Assembly (NCBI RefSeq): GCF_001713375.1
Contig: NZ_CP016449.1
Span: forward strand, 1,612,001-1,676,000
Reading direction: 5' to 3'
DNA length: 64,000 nt
Origin: Hydrogenophaga sp. RAC07
Lineage (GTDB): Bacteria > Pseudomonadota > Gammaproteobacteria > Burkholderiales > Burkholderiaceae_C
Each line of letters starts with the position of its first letter. The first letter of the stretch is position 1. Positions 9,561 through 16,501 of the stretch are shown here, in pieces. The notes beneath the pieces are model-generated. The model was not told the DNA's origin and made no database searches. It saw only the letters and a program-made list of their open reading frames with translations. The translations under genes and the position numbers were made by a program.

Positions 9561-10325
9561 TCAGGCTTGTTTTTGCTTGCGGCGCGAGGCTGCTGCCAGA
9601 CCGGCGAGGCCCAGACCCAGCAGGGCAAGGGAGCCTGGCTCGGGAACTGGCTTCACAAGTGTCACGTACACACCCAGGTCGTCGTAGTCCTTGTCCGAGC
9701 CAGCGAGTGGCAGATCTTCCCAAGCGAGCAGGTAGCTTTCGCTGCCCCAGAAGCTGTTTGCAGGGGCTCCAGGCAGGCGAATGGTATCGCCGACGCCTTG
9801 GTAGGCAACCATGTGGTCATCGCCGCCATTCAGATATGCCTGCGAGTAAAAGATATCGTTGGGAGTCTTGATGTAATAACCAAACGTGCTCGTGGAGAAA
9901 GCTGCGCTCGATACATCAAATGCGAAGGGCGGGACCAGTGGGTCAAAGCGGTAGGTGGTGAACAAGTTGCCAAGAGACAGCGTCAGTTCCTTCTTGACAC
10001 CTGGGCCTGCAGCGCCATTAAACAGTTCCAGCTTCGTGCCGATTGCATTCGGATCGTAGATGCCGAATGTGGTAGTTGGTGCAAAGCCAGCCAGTTCAAA
10101 CACGATGGAGGCAGAAGCAGTTGCGCTCACCTCGATTTGGAACAGGCCAGACTCAGCCGCTTGGTCCGTCTGCACGTTGGGTGCCGATGAAACCGAGGAA
10201 GCGCCAACGCCACCATACAAATTGTTGATCTGGTTCTGCAGGCTGGTGCCGCTCACCGGGGTGGCGAAGGCGGAGGCAGAAACCGCGAGGGCGGCGGCTG
10301 CGACAAAAGACTTGATGAAACGCAT
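9561..10325 (-). CDS. PEP-CTERM protein with DUF4114-like domain
   Basis: A 254-residue exported protein with a Sec signal (MRFIKSFVAAAALAVSASAFA). Its C-terminal half has the DUF4114 signature (YLLAWEDLPLAGSDKDYDDLGVYV is a calcium-binding-like acidic segment; key residues are the WEDLP and DKDYDDL motifs). It ends in the exosortase signal VPEPGSLALLG..RRKQKQA, identical to the previous gene over the last 28 residues. DUF4114 proteins are usually large surface or biofilm matrix proteins; a matrix role is inferred. It is transcribed from its own sigma-54 promoter at 10376-10391. Confidence 0.9.
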   Translation of the reverse strand: MRFIKSFVAAAALAVSASAFATPVSGTSLQNQINNLYGGVGASSVSSAPNVQTDQAAESGLFQIEVSATASASIVFELAGFAPTTTFGIYDPNAIGTKLELFNGAAGPGVKKELTLSLGNLFTTYRFDPLVPPFAFDVSSAAFSTSTFGYYIKTPNDIFYSQAYLNGGDDHMVAYQGVGDTIRLPGAPANSFWGSESYLLAWEDLPLAGSDKDYDDLGVYVTLVKPVPEPGSLALLGLGLAGLAAASRRKQKQA

Positions 10326-10375
10326 GAAAAACTCCTTGGAGGGTTAGACCGCAGTTGCGGCTTGTTACGCTACTA

Positions 10376-10391
10376 AGCGATATCCATGCCA
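10376..10391 (-). promoter_or_regulatory. Sigma-54 promoter of PEP-CTERM gene 9561-10325
   Basis: The reverse strand reads TGGCATGGATATCGCT, with GG and GC at the correct 12-base spacing, 51 bases upstream of the start codon. Confidence 0.75.
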
Positions 10392-10432
10392 GGCAATGAA
10401 ATCAAGTACTTACCGGAAAAGTAACAAAAATC

Positions 10433-10449
10433 TGTAAAGCAATTCGACA
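10433..10449 (-). promoter_or_regulatory. Candidate PrsR enhancer site TGTA-N9-GACA
   Basis: TGTA-AAGCAATTC-GACA is centred 51 bases upstream of the -24 GG. That is about two helical turns closer than the 72- and 74-base spacings at the neighbouring promoters, which would keep the same face of the DNA. One base departs from the TGTC half-site. Confidence 0.5.
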
Positions 10450-10544
10450 GACTTGAAGATGAATCTGGGCGGCTCTGTCGCTCCTAAAGCAGAAGTGTCT
10501 GGAGCGGGCCGCATGCCGGGGGTGCTGAACATGGGCTGACTACT

Positions 10545-10561
10545 TGTCGGGTTTTTTGACA
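10545..10561 (+). promoter_or_regulatory. Candidate PrsR enhancer site TGTC-N9-GACA
   Basis: TGTC-GGGTTTTTT-GACA, extended to TTGTC..GACAA, is centred 74 bases upstream of the GG of the sigma-54 promoter at 10626. It is the most symmetrical of the three copies. Confidence 0.6.
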
Positions 10562-10625
10562 AAGTCCACCCCACTGCCCAGGGTATCCGCGGGAATTTTC
10601 AAGAATATCAAGGATGTGTGAACTC

Positions 10626-10641
10626 TGGCACACCAGATGCT
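10626..10641 (+). promoter_or_regulatory. Sigma-54 promoter of VWA PEP-CTERM gene
   Basis: TGGCACACCAGATGCT matches the -24/-12 pattern with correct GG-GC spacing, 50 bases upstream of the ATG at 10692. Confidence 0.8.
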
Positions 10642-10691
10642 AATCGCTTGGTGCGCGGCAGTCCGCCGGCTTAACCAAGGAGAAGGAAATC

Positions 10692-11444
10692 ATGTTGAAG
10701 AAACTCTTGGCATCGGTGTGCGGGGCTGCTGCTCTGTTCGCCTCGACCCCAGCCTCGGCTGTGCCGGTGGGTCTGGAACTTGTGCTGTTGGTCGACGTGT
10801 CCGGCAGCGTCAGCAACAGCGAATATTTGTTGCAGCGAAATGGTTACGTGCAGGCGTTCCAGAACGTCAGCGTGCAAAACGCCATCCTGGCCAGCGAGGG
10901 TGGTGCGATCGCTGTGACTTACGTGGAATGGTCTTCTGCCACCCAGCAAGCGGTGCAGGTGGGATGGTCGCTGATCAACAGCGCTGCCAGCGCGATCGCA
11001 TTTGCGAACGACATCGCGGACGAGACCCGAGCCTTCTCGGGAAACACCGGCGTGCAAGCGGCCATTCGTTACGGTGCTGGCCTGTTCGCAAACGGCTTCG
11101 AATCCCTGCGTCAGGTGATCGACGTGTCGGGTGACGGCGCTTGCAACAGCGGAGATTGCTCCACCGCCTACGGTCGCGACTACGCGATCAATACCCTGGG
11201 CGTCGACACCATCAACGGCTTGGCCATTGGCGGAAGCAGCATCACGAGCTACTACAACAGCGATGTCAAGGGTGGTGGTGGGTTCGTGATCGGCGTTGAT
11301 AGCTTCAGCGACTTTGCTGCAGCCATCGAAAGAAAGCTGATCAAGGAAATCACGAACGAAACGCCTGAGCCCGTCTCGCTGGCTCTGCTGGGCATCGGTC
11401 TGATTGGCGTGGGGGCTGCCCGCCGTCGCGCAGCGAAGGTCTGA
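10692..11444 (+). CDS. DUF1194/von Willebrand A domain PEP-CTERM protein
   Basis: A 250-residue exported protein: Sec signal (MLKKLLASVCGAAALFASTPASA), then a VWA-like fold with an intact metal-binding MIDAS motif (LLVDVSGSVS) and the DUF1194 features EWSSATQQ, IDVSGDGACN and GRDYAI. The C-terminal sorting signal is TPEPVSLALLGIGLIGVGAARRR. VWA domains bind protein or matrix ligands, so surface adhesion is likely but not shown. AAGGAGAAGG just upstream is a strong ribosome-binding site. A sigma-54 promoter and palindrome precede it. Confidence 0.92.
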   Translation: MLKKLLASVCGAAALFASTPASAVPVGLELVLLVDVSGSVSNSEYLLQRNGYVQAFQNVSVQNAILASEGGAIAVTYVEWSSATQQAVQVGWSLINSAASAIAFANDIADETRAFSGNTGVQAAIRYGAGLFANGFESLRQVIDVSGDGACNSGDCSTAYGRDYAINTLGVDTINGLAIGGSSITSYYNSDVKGGGGFVIGVDSFSDFAAAIERKLIKEITNETPEPVSLALLGIGLIGVGAARRRAAKV

Positions 11445-11472
11445 CACGTCCAACCAGCCTGTCTTGCAGGTG

Positions 11473-11500
11473 AAAAGGGCTGGCTTTTGCCAGCCCTTTT
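11473..11500. terminator. Rho-independent terminator
   Basis: AAAAGGGCTGGC, a short loop and GCCAGCCCTTTT lie 28 bases after the stop of the VWA gene and before the converging hydrolase gene, so it can act in both directions. Confidence 0.88.
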
Positions 11501-11535
11501 CTATTGGAGCAGGGGTTTTGGACCCCGGGCCTTGC

Positions 11536-12381
11536 TCAGGGCAACTGTTGCAACCAGCTGCGGCTCAACTCGCCGCATTGACTGGCCGACTTCAGCGCCG
11601 AGCAGGTGTGGTCTGCGAGCGCAAGGGTGTGTTGGTCAAGGCACCTATGGTGATTCCACTCGGCCCACGCTGCGCCAAGGTTGGCGTGTTCCACGAACTC
11701 CTGTGCGGTCAGGTCGCGCTCGCTGAGCAGCAGCAGAATGGGTGAGTCAAAGGCGCGCCAGGCATGAGCCATCCGCGCCTGGAAGCTCTGTGTTGCCGGT
11801 GGGGCGCCTGACATGCCAAGCACGTTCACCCCCAACTCCTTCAAGGCGTTCCAACTCACGCGGCCCTTGAACAACTTTCGCCAGAACCCAGGCTCCCGCA
11901 GTCTCTGCCAGTAGTAATGTTTCACCCGCGCCCGAGCCAGACTCACCTCGCTCCTCACCCAGGGATTGAGCAGCGCCAAACCGGCAACGCGAGCGTCGTG
12001 GGTAGCGTCCACATAGAGCAGACTGGCCGAAGCGCCGTCGCACAGGCCCCACAGCACCACGCGTTCAACGCCTGGGTGCCGCTGTTGAAACCCGTCGATG
12101 GCCGCAGCGATGTGCGGCGCGGAGTCTTCGAACGAAGGCAGCTCGCCCGGGCTGTCGCCCATGCCGGGCAAGTCGAATCTAAGCACCGGGAAGCCGCCAT
12201 CGGCGAGATAGCGCGCAAGTTGCACAAATTGGCGGTGGCTGCCGGCGCGGTACTGGGCGCCGCCGACCACGATGACCACGCCGGTGTTTTGCAGGGGCTT
12301 GCCTGTGGGCGGCAGGCTGACGATGCCCAGCATGTCGAAGCCTTCGCCGTGCAACCACATGCTGTGTTCGTTGATGCTCAT
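11536..12381 (-). CDS. Hydrolase 1, exosortase A system-associated
   Basis: A 281-residue alpha/beta hydrolase beginning MSINEHSMWLHGEGFDMLG. The nucleophile elbow is GLCDG, a Cys in place of the usual Ser, as I recall for this family (TIGR03100 type); the Asp/His partners probably lie in SERDLTAQEF and the C-terminal half. The start ATG overlaps the stop of hydrolase 2 (ATGA). The role is unproved; its constant linkage to an acyl carrier protein and ligase suggests acyl transfer or release during polymer or lipid assembly. Confidence 0.88.
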   Translation of the reverse strand: MSINEHSMWLHGEGFDMLGIVSLPPTGKPLQNTGVVIVVGGAQYRAGSHRQFVQLARYLADGGFPVLRFDLPGMGDSPGELPSFEDSAPHIAAAIDGFQQRHPGVERVVLWGLCDGASASLLYVDATHDARVAGLALLNPWVRSEVSLARARVKHYYWQRLREPGFWRKLFKGRVSWNALKELGVNVLGMSGAPPATQSFQARMAHAWRAFDSPILLLLSERDLTAQEFVEHANLGAAWAEWNHHRCLDQHTLALADHTCSALKSASQCGELSRSWLQQLP

Positions 12382-13286
12382 GCTGCGTGCTCCCCATCGG
12401 CGCTCATTGCTTGCAGGGTGGCAGCAATCAGGGCGGGGGCTTCGTCGGTGCCGACGGTTTGCCAGAACGCCGGTCCGGTCACGGCTTGGGCGTTCACCGC
12501 CCATCCTGCGGCGCGCCAGGTGTCCAGGTGTGCCGTGGCTGCAGGGCCGAGGGCGGGCTCGGGCTGGGTGGATGTTTTCAGCCAGACCAACCGGCCGGGC
12601 GCTTCTGTGGCCACTGCTTGCATGCGGGCTGCGCCCATGCCGGTGGCCAGGGACGAGGTGAGGGTGTAGCCGGCAATGTCCACCGATTGGCCAGACGCCA
12701 GTGCCTTCGCGGGCGATTCTCCCTTGCTGCCTTCGCCCAGCCACTGGCCGGCGGCGTGCAGCCTCAGAAACTGCTGAAGCATCTGCTGGCCGTTGATGAT
12801 CGGTTGCCAGAGCAGCAGGTGGGGCGCCTGCGGCAGCCGGGCCGCCAACACGGTGGCGAGCAGGCAACCCCCGCGCATGCCCCAAAGCCAGAGCGGGCCC
12901 TGCGCGTGATCGATCAGCCAGTCGTGGGCGTGTTGGGCGTCTTGCAGCCACGCTTCCCAGGTGGCGTCCACCAGTTCACCTTCGCTGTCGCCGCAGCCGA
13001 GCAGGTCGATCTGCAACACGGCGAACCCGGCCTGCGCCAAGGCACGCGCTTGTTGTGCCACCGCGCGGCGGGTGGTATTGAGTTCTTCGGCAAACGGGTG
13101 CAGGTAAAGCACGCGGCCTTTCGGCGCGCCCTGCGGCGGGTGAAACAGGCAGAAGCGCTGGCCGGTGGGCGTGGGCAGAAAGAACGCCTGGGGCAGGCCT
13201 GGGCGTTCGGTGGCGGTAGCTGGAGGACCTTCGCCCTGCAGGTTGAGGTGCGAGCTCGCTTGGGAACGGTCCGGCGCTGCGTTCAT
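12378..13286 (-). CDS. Hydrolase 2, exosortase A system-associated
   Basis: A 302-residue alpha/beta hydrolase (TIGR03101-like) with an oxyanion region (LFHPPQGAPKGRVLYLHPFAEE is too long to cite whole; note YLHPFAEE), IDLLGCGDSEG and elbow WGMRGG, where the expected nucleophile is replaced by Arg. It may therefore be a non-catalytic or differently acting partner of hydrolase 1. It overlaps the acyl carrier protein stop upstream and the hydrolase 1 start downstream, forming a three-gene translationally coupled unit. Confidence 0.87.
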   Translation of the reverse strand: MNAAPDRSQASSHLNLQGEGPPATATERPGLPQAFFLPTPTGQRFCLFHPPQGAPKGRVLYLHPFAEELNTTRRAVAQQARALAQAGFAVLQIDLLGCGDSEGELVDATWEAWLQDAQHAHDWLIDHAQGPLWLWGMRGGCLLATVLAARLPQAPHLLLWQPIINGQQMLQQFLRLHAAGQWLGEGSKGESPAKALASGQSVDIAGYTLTSSLATGMGAARMQAVATEAPGRLVWLKTSTQPEPALGPAATAHLDTWRAAGWAVNAQAVTGPAFWQTVGTDEAPALIAATLQAMSADGEHAA

Positions 13287-13543
13287 GCGCCGGTGCTGCT
13301 CAGGTGTTGTTCGACCAGATCGGTGAGGCTGCCGACGGTGGCGAACACGGCGCCGTTGAGTTCGTCGTCTTCAAAGGCGATACCGAAGTGATCCTCAAGC
13401 CCGGTGATGAGCGCGAGCACGGCCATGGAGTCGAGCTCGGGCAGGTCGCCGAGCAGGGGTGTGCTGCGGTCGAAGCCGAGGGCGCGGCCCTGCAGGCTGA
13501 GGGCTTGGTCGAGCACGCGCAGGACTTGGTCGGTGACGTTCAT
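13283..13543 (-). CDS. Acyl carrier protein, exosortase A system-associated
   Basis: An 86-residue acidic protein (MNVTDQVLRVLDQALSLQG) with the phosphopantetheine attachment Ser39 in LPELDSMAVL. The length and four-helix pattern are normal for ACP. The ATG at 13543 was chosen over 13636, whose extra residues are basic and unlike ACP. It would carry acyl groups loaded by the divergently transcribed ligase at 13654. It heads the minus-strand ACP-hydrolase 2-hydrolase 1 unit. Confidence 0.9.
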   Translation of the reverse strand: MNVTDQVLRVLDQALSLQGRALGFDRSTPLLGDLPELDSMAVLALITGLEDHFGIAFEDDELNGAVFATVGSLTDLVEQHLSSTGA

Positions 13544-13653
13544 GAGGGCGATCGGGTGGGCTGACGGAGAAGGGACGGGGCGTGCTGGGATTCTAGAGAA
13601 AGGGCGTGCCTGGCGAGCGCGATGCCGTGCGGCCATGGCTTAACATCCGCCGC

Positions 13654-15291
13654 ATGCCCCACGCGCCGGATTTCAGCGAGAGTCTGCCCCCCGTTTTGCT
13701 GCACGATCTGCCGGCCCGCGCCGCAGCTCTGTGGCCGACACAGCGCGCATTGACATCGGGCGATCAACACCTCTTGTACGTCGAGCTGCAAGCGCAGGTG
13801 AACGCATTCGCCAGCGGGTTGTTGTCCCTGGGGCTGAGCCCGGGTGAACGCGTGGCGGTGTTTCTGGAAAAGCGTGTGGAAGCCGTGGCGGCCAGTTTTG
13901 CCGCGCCGGCCGCCGGTGGCGTGCTGGTGCCGGTGAACCCGCTGCTCAAGCCGGCGCAGGTGGTGCACATCCTTCAGGACTCGGGCGCGCGGGTGCTGCT
14001 GACTTCTGCTTCACGCCTTGCCCTATTGGGCGCCGCGCTGGACGAATGTCCAACGCTGCGCCATGTGGTGGTGTGCGAGGGAGCCACGACCGTTGCTTCA
14101 TCGGGCTTCGCCGTGCAGGCGTGGCCCGATCTGCTGCTGACGCCTCCGGCCACCCTGCCGGCGCGGCTTGAATCCGACGTGGCCGCCATCTTCTACACCT
14201 CGGGCAGCACCGGGCGGCCCAAGGGGGTGGTGCTGTCGCACCGCAACCTGGTGGCCGGCGCCATCAGCGTGGCGGGCTACCTCAACAACCGCGCGTCGGA
14301 CACCTTGCTCGCGGCCTTGCCGCTGTCGTTCGACGCCGGCTTCAGCCAGCTGACCACGGCGTTTCTGGTGGGCGCGCGCGTGGTCTTGCTCAACTACCTG
14401 CTGCCGCGCGACGTGCTGCAGGCCATGGCGAAAGAACAGGTCACGGGCCTGACGGCGGTACCGCCGCTCTACATGCAACTGGCCGCCCTCGACTGGCCGG
14501 CCGAGGCCACGCGCTCGCTGCGCTACTGGGCCAACACGGGTGGGCGCATGCCACGGGCCACGCTCGATCGTTTGCGCGACTGTGTGCCCGAGGCTCAGCC
14601 CTTTTTGATGTACGGCTTGACCGAAGCCTTCCGATCCAGTTACCTGCCACCCGCCGAGGTGGACCGGCGGCCCGATTCGATGGGCCGGGCGATCCCGAAC
14701 GTGCACATTCACGTGCTGCGCGACAACGGCACCGAGTGCGACCCGGATGAGCCCGGCGAACTGGTGCACCGCGGCCCACTGGTGGCCCTGGGTTACTGGA
14801 ACCGGCCCGATGAGACGGCCCAGCGTTTTCGCCCCCTGCCGCCTGCGCTGTCGGCCGGTCGAGAAGGCCTGGTTTCGACGGAGATCGCGGTGTTCTCGGG
14901 CGACACGGTGCGGCGCGATGCCGACGGCTTCCTGTATTTCGTGGGTCGTCGCGACGAGATGATCAAGACCTCGGGCTACCGGGTGAGCCCGACCGAGGTG
15001 GAGGAGGCGGTGCACGCCAGCGGGTTGGTGCGCGAAGTGCTGGCCGTGGGTGTGGCGCACGAGACGCTGGGGCAGGTGATCCATGTGGCTGCGGTTGCGG
15101 TGGATGCCGGCGACACCGCGGCGCTGCTGGCCCACTGCCGCGCGCAGATGCCCGGCTACATGGTGCCCACCGCCGTGCACTGGTCGACTGAACCCTTGCC
15201 GCGCAACCCCAACGGCAAACTGGACCGCCCACGCTGGAAAGCCGAATGGGAACGCAGCCTTCAAAGCCCCCACAACCAAGGCCCGACATGA
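13654..15291 (+). CDS. AMP-forming acyl-CoA ligase, exosortase A system-associated
   Basis: A 545-residue adenylate-forming enzyme (TIGR03098 type). The P-loop-like motif YTSGSTGRPKGV is near residue 180, MYGLTEAF is the A5 motif, and the C-terminal hinge and Lys region shows GRRDEMIKTSGYRVSP and PRNPNGKLDR. It should activate a carboxylate as acyl-AMP for transfer to CoA or to the neighbouring ACP. The ATG at 13654 fits family length; 13606 would add 16 atypical residues. Its stop overlaps the decarboxylase start (ATGA). Confidence 0.92.
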   Translation: MPHAPDFSESLPPVLLHDLPARAAALWPTQRALTSGDQHLLYVELQAQVNAFASGLLSLGLSPGERVAVFLEKRVEAVAASFAAPAAGGVLVPVNPLLKPAQVVHILQDSGARVLLTSASRLALLGAALDECPTLRHVVVCEGATTVASSGFAVQAWPDLLLTPPATLPARLESDVAAIFYTSGSTGRPKGVVLSHRNLVAGAISVAGYLNNRASDTLLAALPLSFDAGFSQLTTAFLVGARVVLLNYLLPRDVLQAMAKEQVTGLTAVPPLYMQLAALDWPAEATRSLRYWANTGGRMPRATLDRLRDCVPEAQPFLMYGLTEAFRSSYLPPAEVDRRPDSMGRAIPNVHIHVLRDNGTECDPDEPGELVHRGPLVALGYWNRPDETAQRFRPLPPALSAGREGLVSTEIAVFSGDTVRRDADGFLYFVGRRDEMIKTSGYRVSPTEVEEAVHASGLVREVLAVGVAHETLGQVIHVAAVAVDAGDTAALLAHCRAQMPGYMVPTAVHWSTEPLPRNPNGKLDRPRWKAEWERSLQSPHNQGPT

Positions 15292-16493
15292 GACCGACCG
15301 ATATCTTGAATGGCGAACTGTGCGTGGGCGGTTTGCCGCTGACACGGCTGGCCGAGCGCGTGGGTCAGACGCCTTTTTACGCTTACGACCGCACCTTGCT
15401 GGCTTCGCGCGTGGCCTCCGTGCGCGCGGCCTTGCCGGCGGGCATTGGCCTTCACTACGCCGTGAAGGCCAATCCGATGCCGGCACTGGTGGGCTTCATG
15501 CGGCCACTGGTGGATGGGCTCGATGTGGCTTCTGCGGGCGAAATGGCGGTGGCGCTCGACGCGGGTGCCGACCCCTTGCACGTGAGCTTTGCAGGACCTG
15601 GCAAGCGCGAGGTGGAGTTGGTACAGGCGGTAGCTGCTGGCGTGCTGGTGAACCTGGAGTCGATGCGCGAAGTGGCGCTGCTCGCGAGCGCCTCGCAACG
15701 CCTGGGCCTGCCTGCGCGCGTGGCCGTGCGCATCAACCCCGACTTCGACTTGCGCGGCGCCGGCATGCGCATGGGCGGTGGCGCCAAACCCTTCGGTGTG
15801 GACACCGAGCAGGTGCCTTCGGTGCTCAAGGCCATCGGCGCTGCGGGCCTGCAGTTCGAAGGCTTTCACCTGTACCCGGGCTCACAAAACCTCAAGGGTG
15901 ATCTCATCGCGCAGGCGCTGACCCAGAGCCACGAACTGGTGGTGCGTTTGGCGAGCGATGCGCCCACGCCGGTGAAACACGTCAACCTGGGCGGCGGCTG
16001 GGGCATTCCGTATTTCCCGGGCGAACAACCGCTGGACCTGGCCCCGGTGAGCGATGCGCTGGCTGGCGTCCTGCAGCGCATGGCGGCTGAGCTGCCCGGC
16101 GCCCACGCGGTGCTGGAGCTCGGCCGTTACCTCGTGGGCGAGGCCGGTGTCTACGTGGCCCGTGTGCTCGACCGCAAGGTCTCGCGCGGCCAGGTGTTTC
16201 TCGTCACCGATGGCGGCATGCACCACCACCTGGCGGCCTCGGGCAACTTCGGGCAGGTGATCCGGCGCAACTACCCGGTGGCCATCGGCAACCGCATGGC
16301 CGCCACGGAGCGTGAAGTGGCGTCGGTGGTCGGTCCGCTGTGCACGCCGCTGGATGTGCTGGCCGAGCGCATGGAGGTGGCCTGTGCCGAGCCGGGCGAT
16401 CTGGTGGTCGTGTTCCAGTCAGGCGCCTACGGTCCCAGCGCCAGCCCGCAGGCGTTTCTGGGCCACCCGCGCTGCGCGGAAGTGCTGGTCTGA
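15288..16493 (+). CDS. PLP-dependent decarboxylase, exosortase A system-associated
   Basis: A 401-residue fold-type III PLP enzyme related to diaminopimelate/ornithine decarboxylases (TIGR03099 type). The PLP Lys is in HYAVKANP (about residue 60), and the glycine-rich phosphate loop is in HVNLGGGWGIPYF. GGMHHHLAASGNFG and CAEPGDLVVV belong to the C-terminal barrel. The amino-acid substrate is unknown; the linkage to an acyl-CoA ligase and ACP suggests that it makes an amine or amino acid that is then acylated. It starts inside the ligase stop codon, so translation is coupled. Confidence 0.92.
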   Translation: MRPTDILNGELCVGGLPLTRLAERVGQTPFYAYDRTLLASRVASVRAALPAGIGLHYAVKANPMPALVGFMRPLVDGLDVASAGEMAVALDAGADPLHVSFAGPGKREVELVQAVAAGVLVNLESMREVALLASASQRLGLPARVAVRINPDFDLRGAGMRMGGGAKPFGVDTEQVPSVLKAIGAAGLQFEGFHLYPGSQNLKGDLIAQALTQSHELVVRLASDAPTPVKHVNLGGGWGIPYFPGEQPLDLAPVSDALAGVLQRMAAELPGAHAVLELGRYLVGEAGVYVARVLDRKVSRGQVFLVTDGGMHHHLAASGNFGQVIRRNYPVAIGNRMAATEREVASVVGPLCTPLDVLAERMEVACAEPGDLVVVFQSGAYGPSASPQAFLGHPRCAEVLV

Positions 16494-16501
16494 AGCCGCG
16501 C

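Noticed and set aside
13595..13625. Sigma-54-like spacing (TGGCGAGCGCGATGCC) between the ACP and ligase genes
   Set aside because: The -24 and -12 parts are poor, the region is very GC-rich so GG..GC occurs by chance, and no TGTC-N9-GACA palindrome is upstream.
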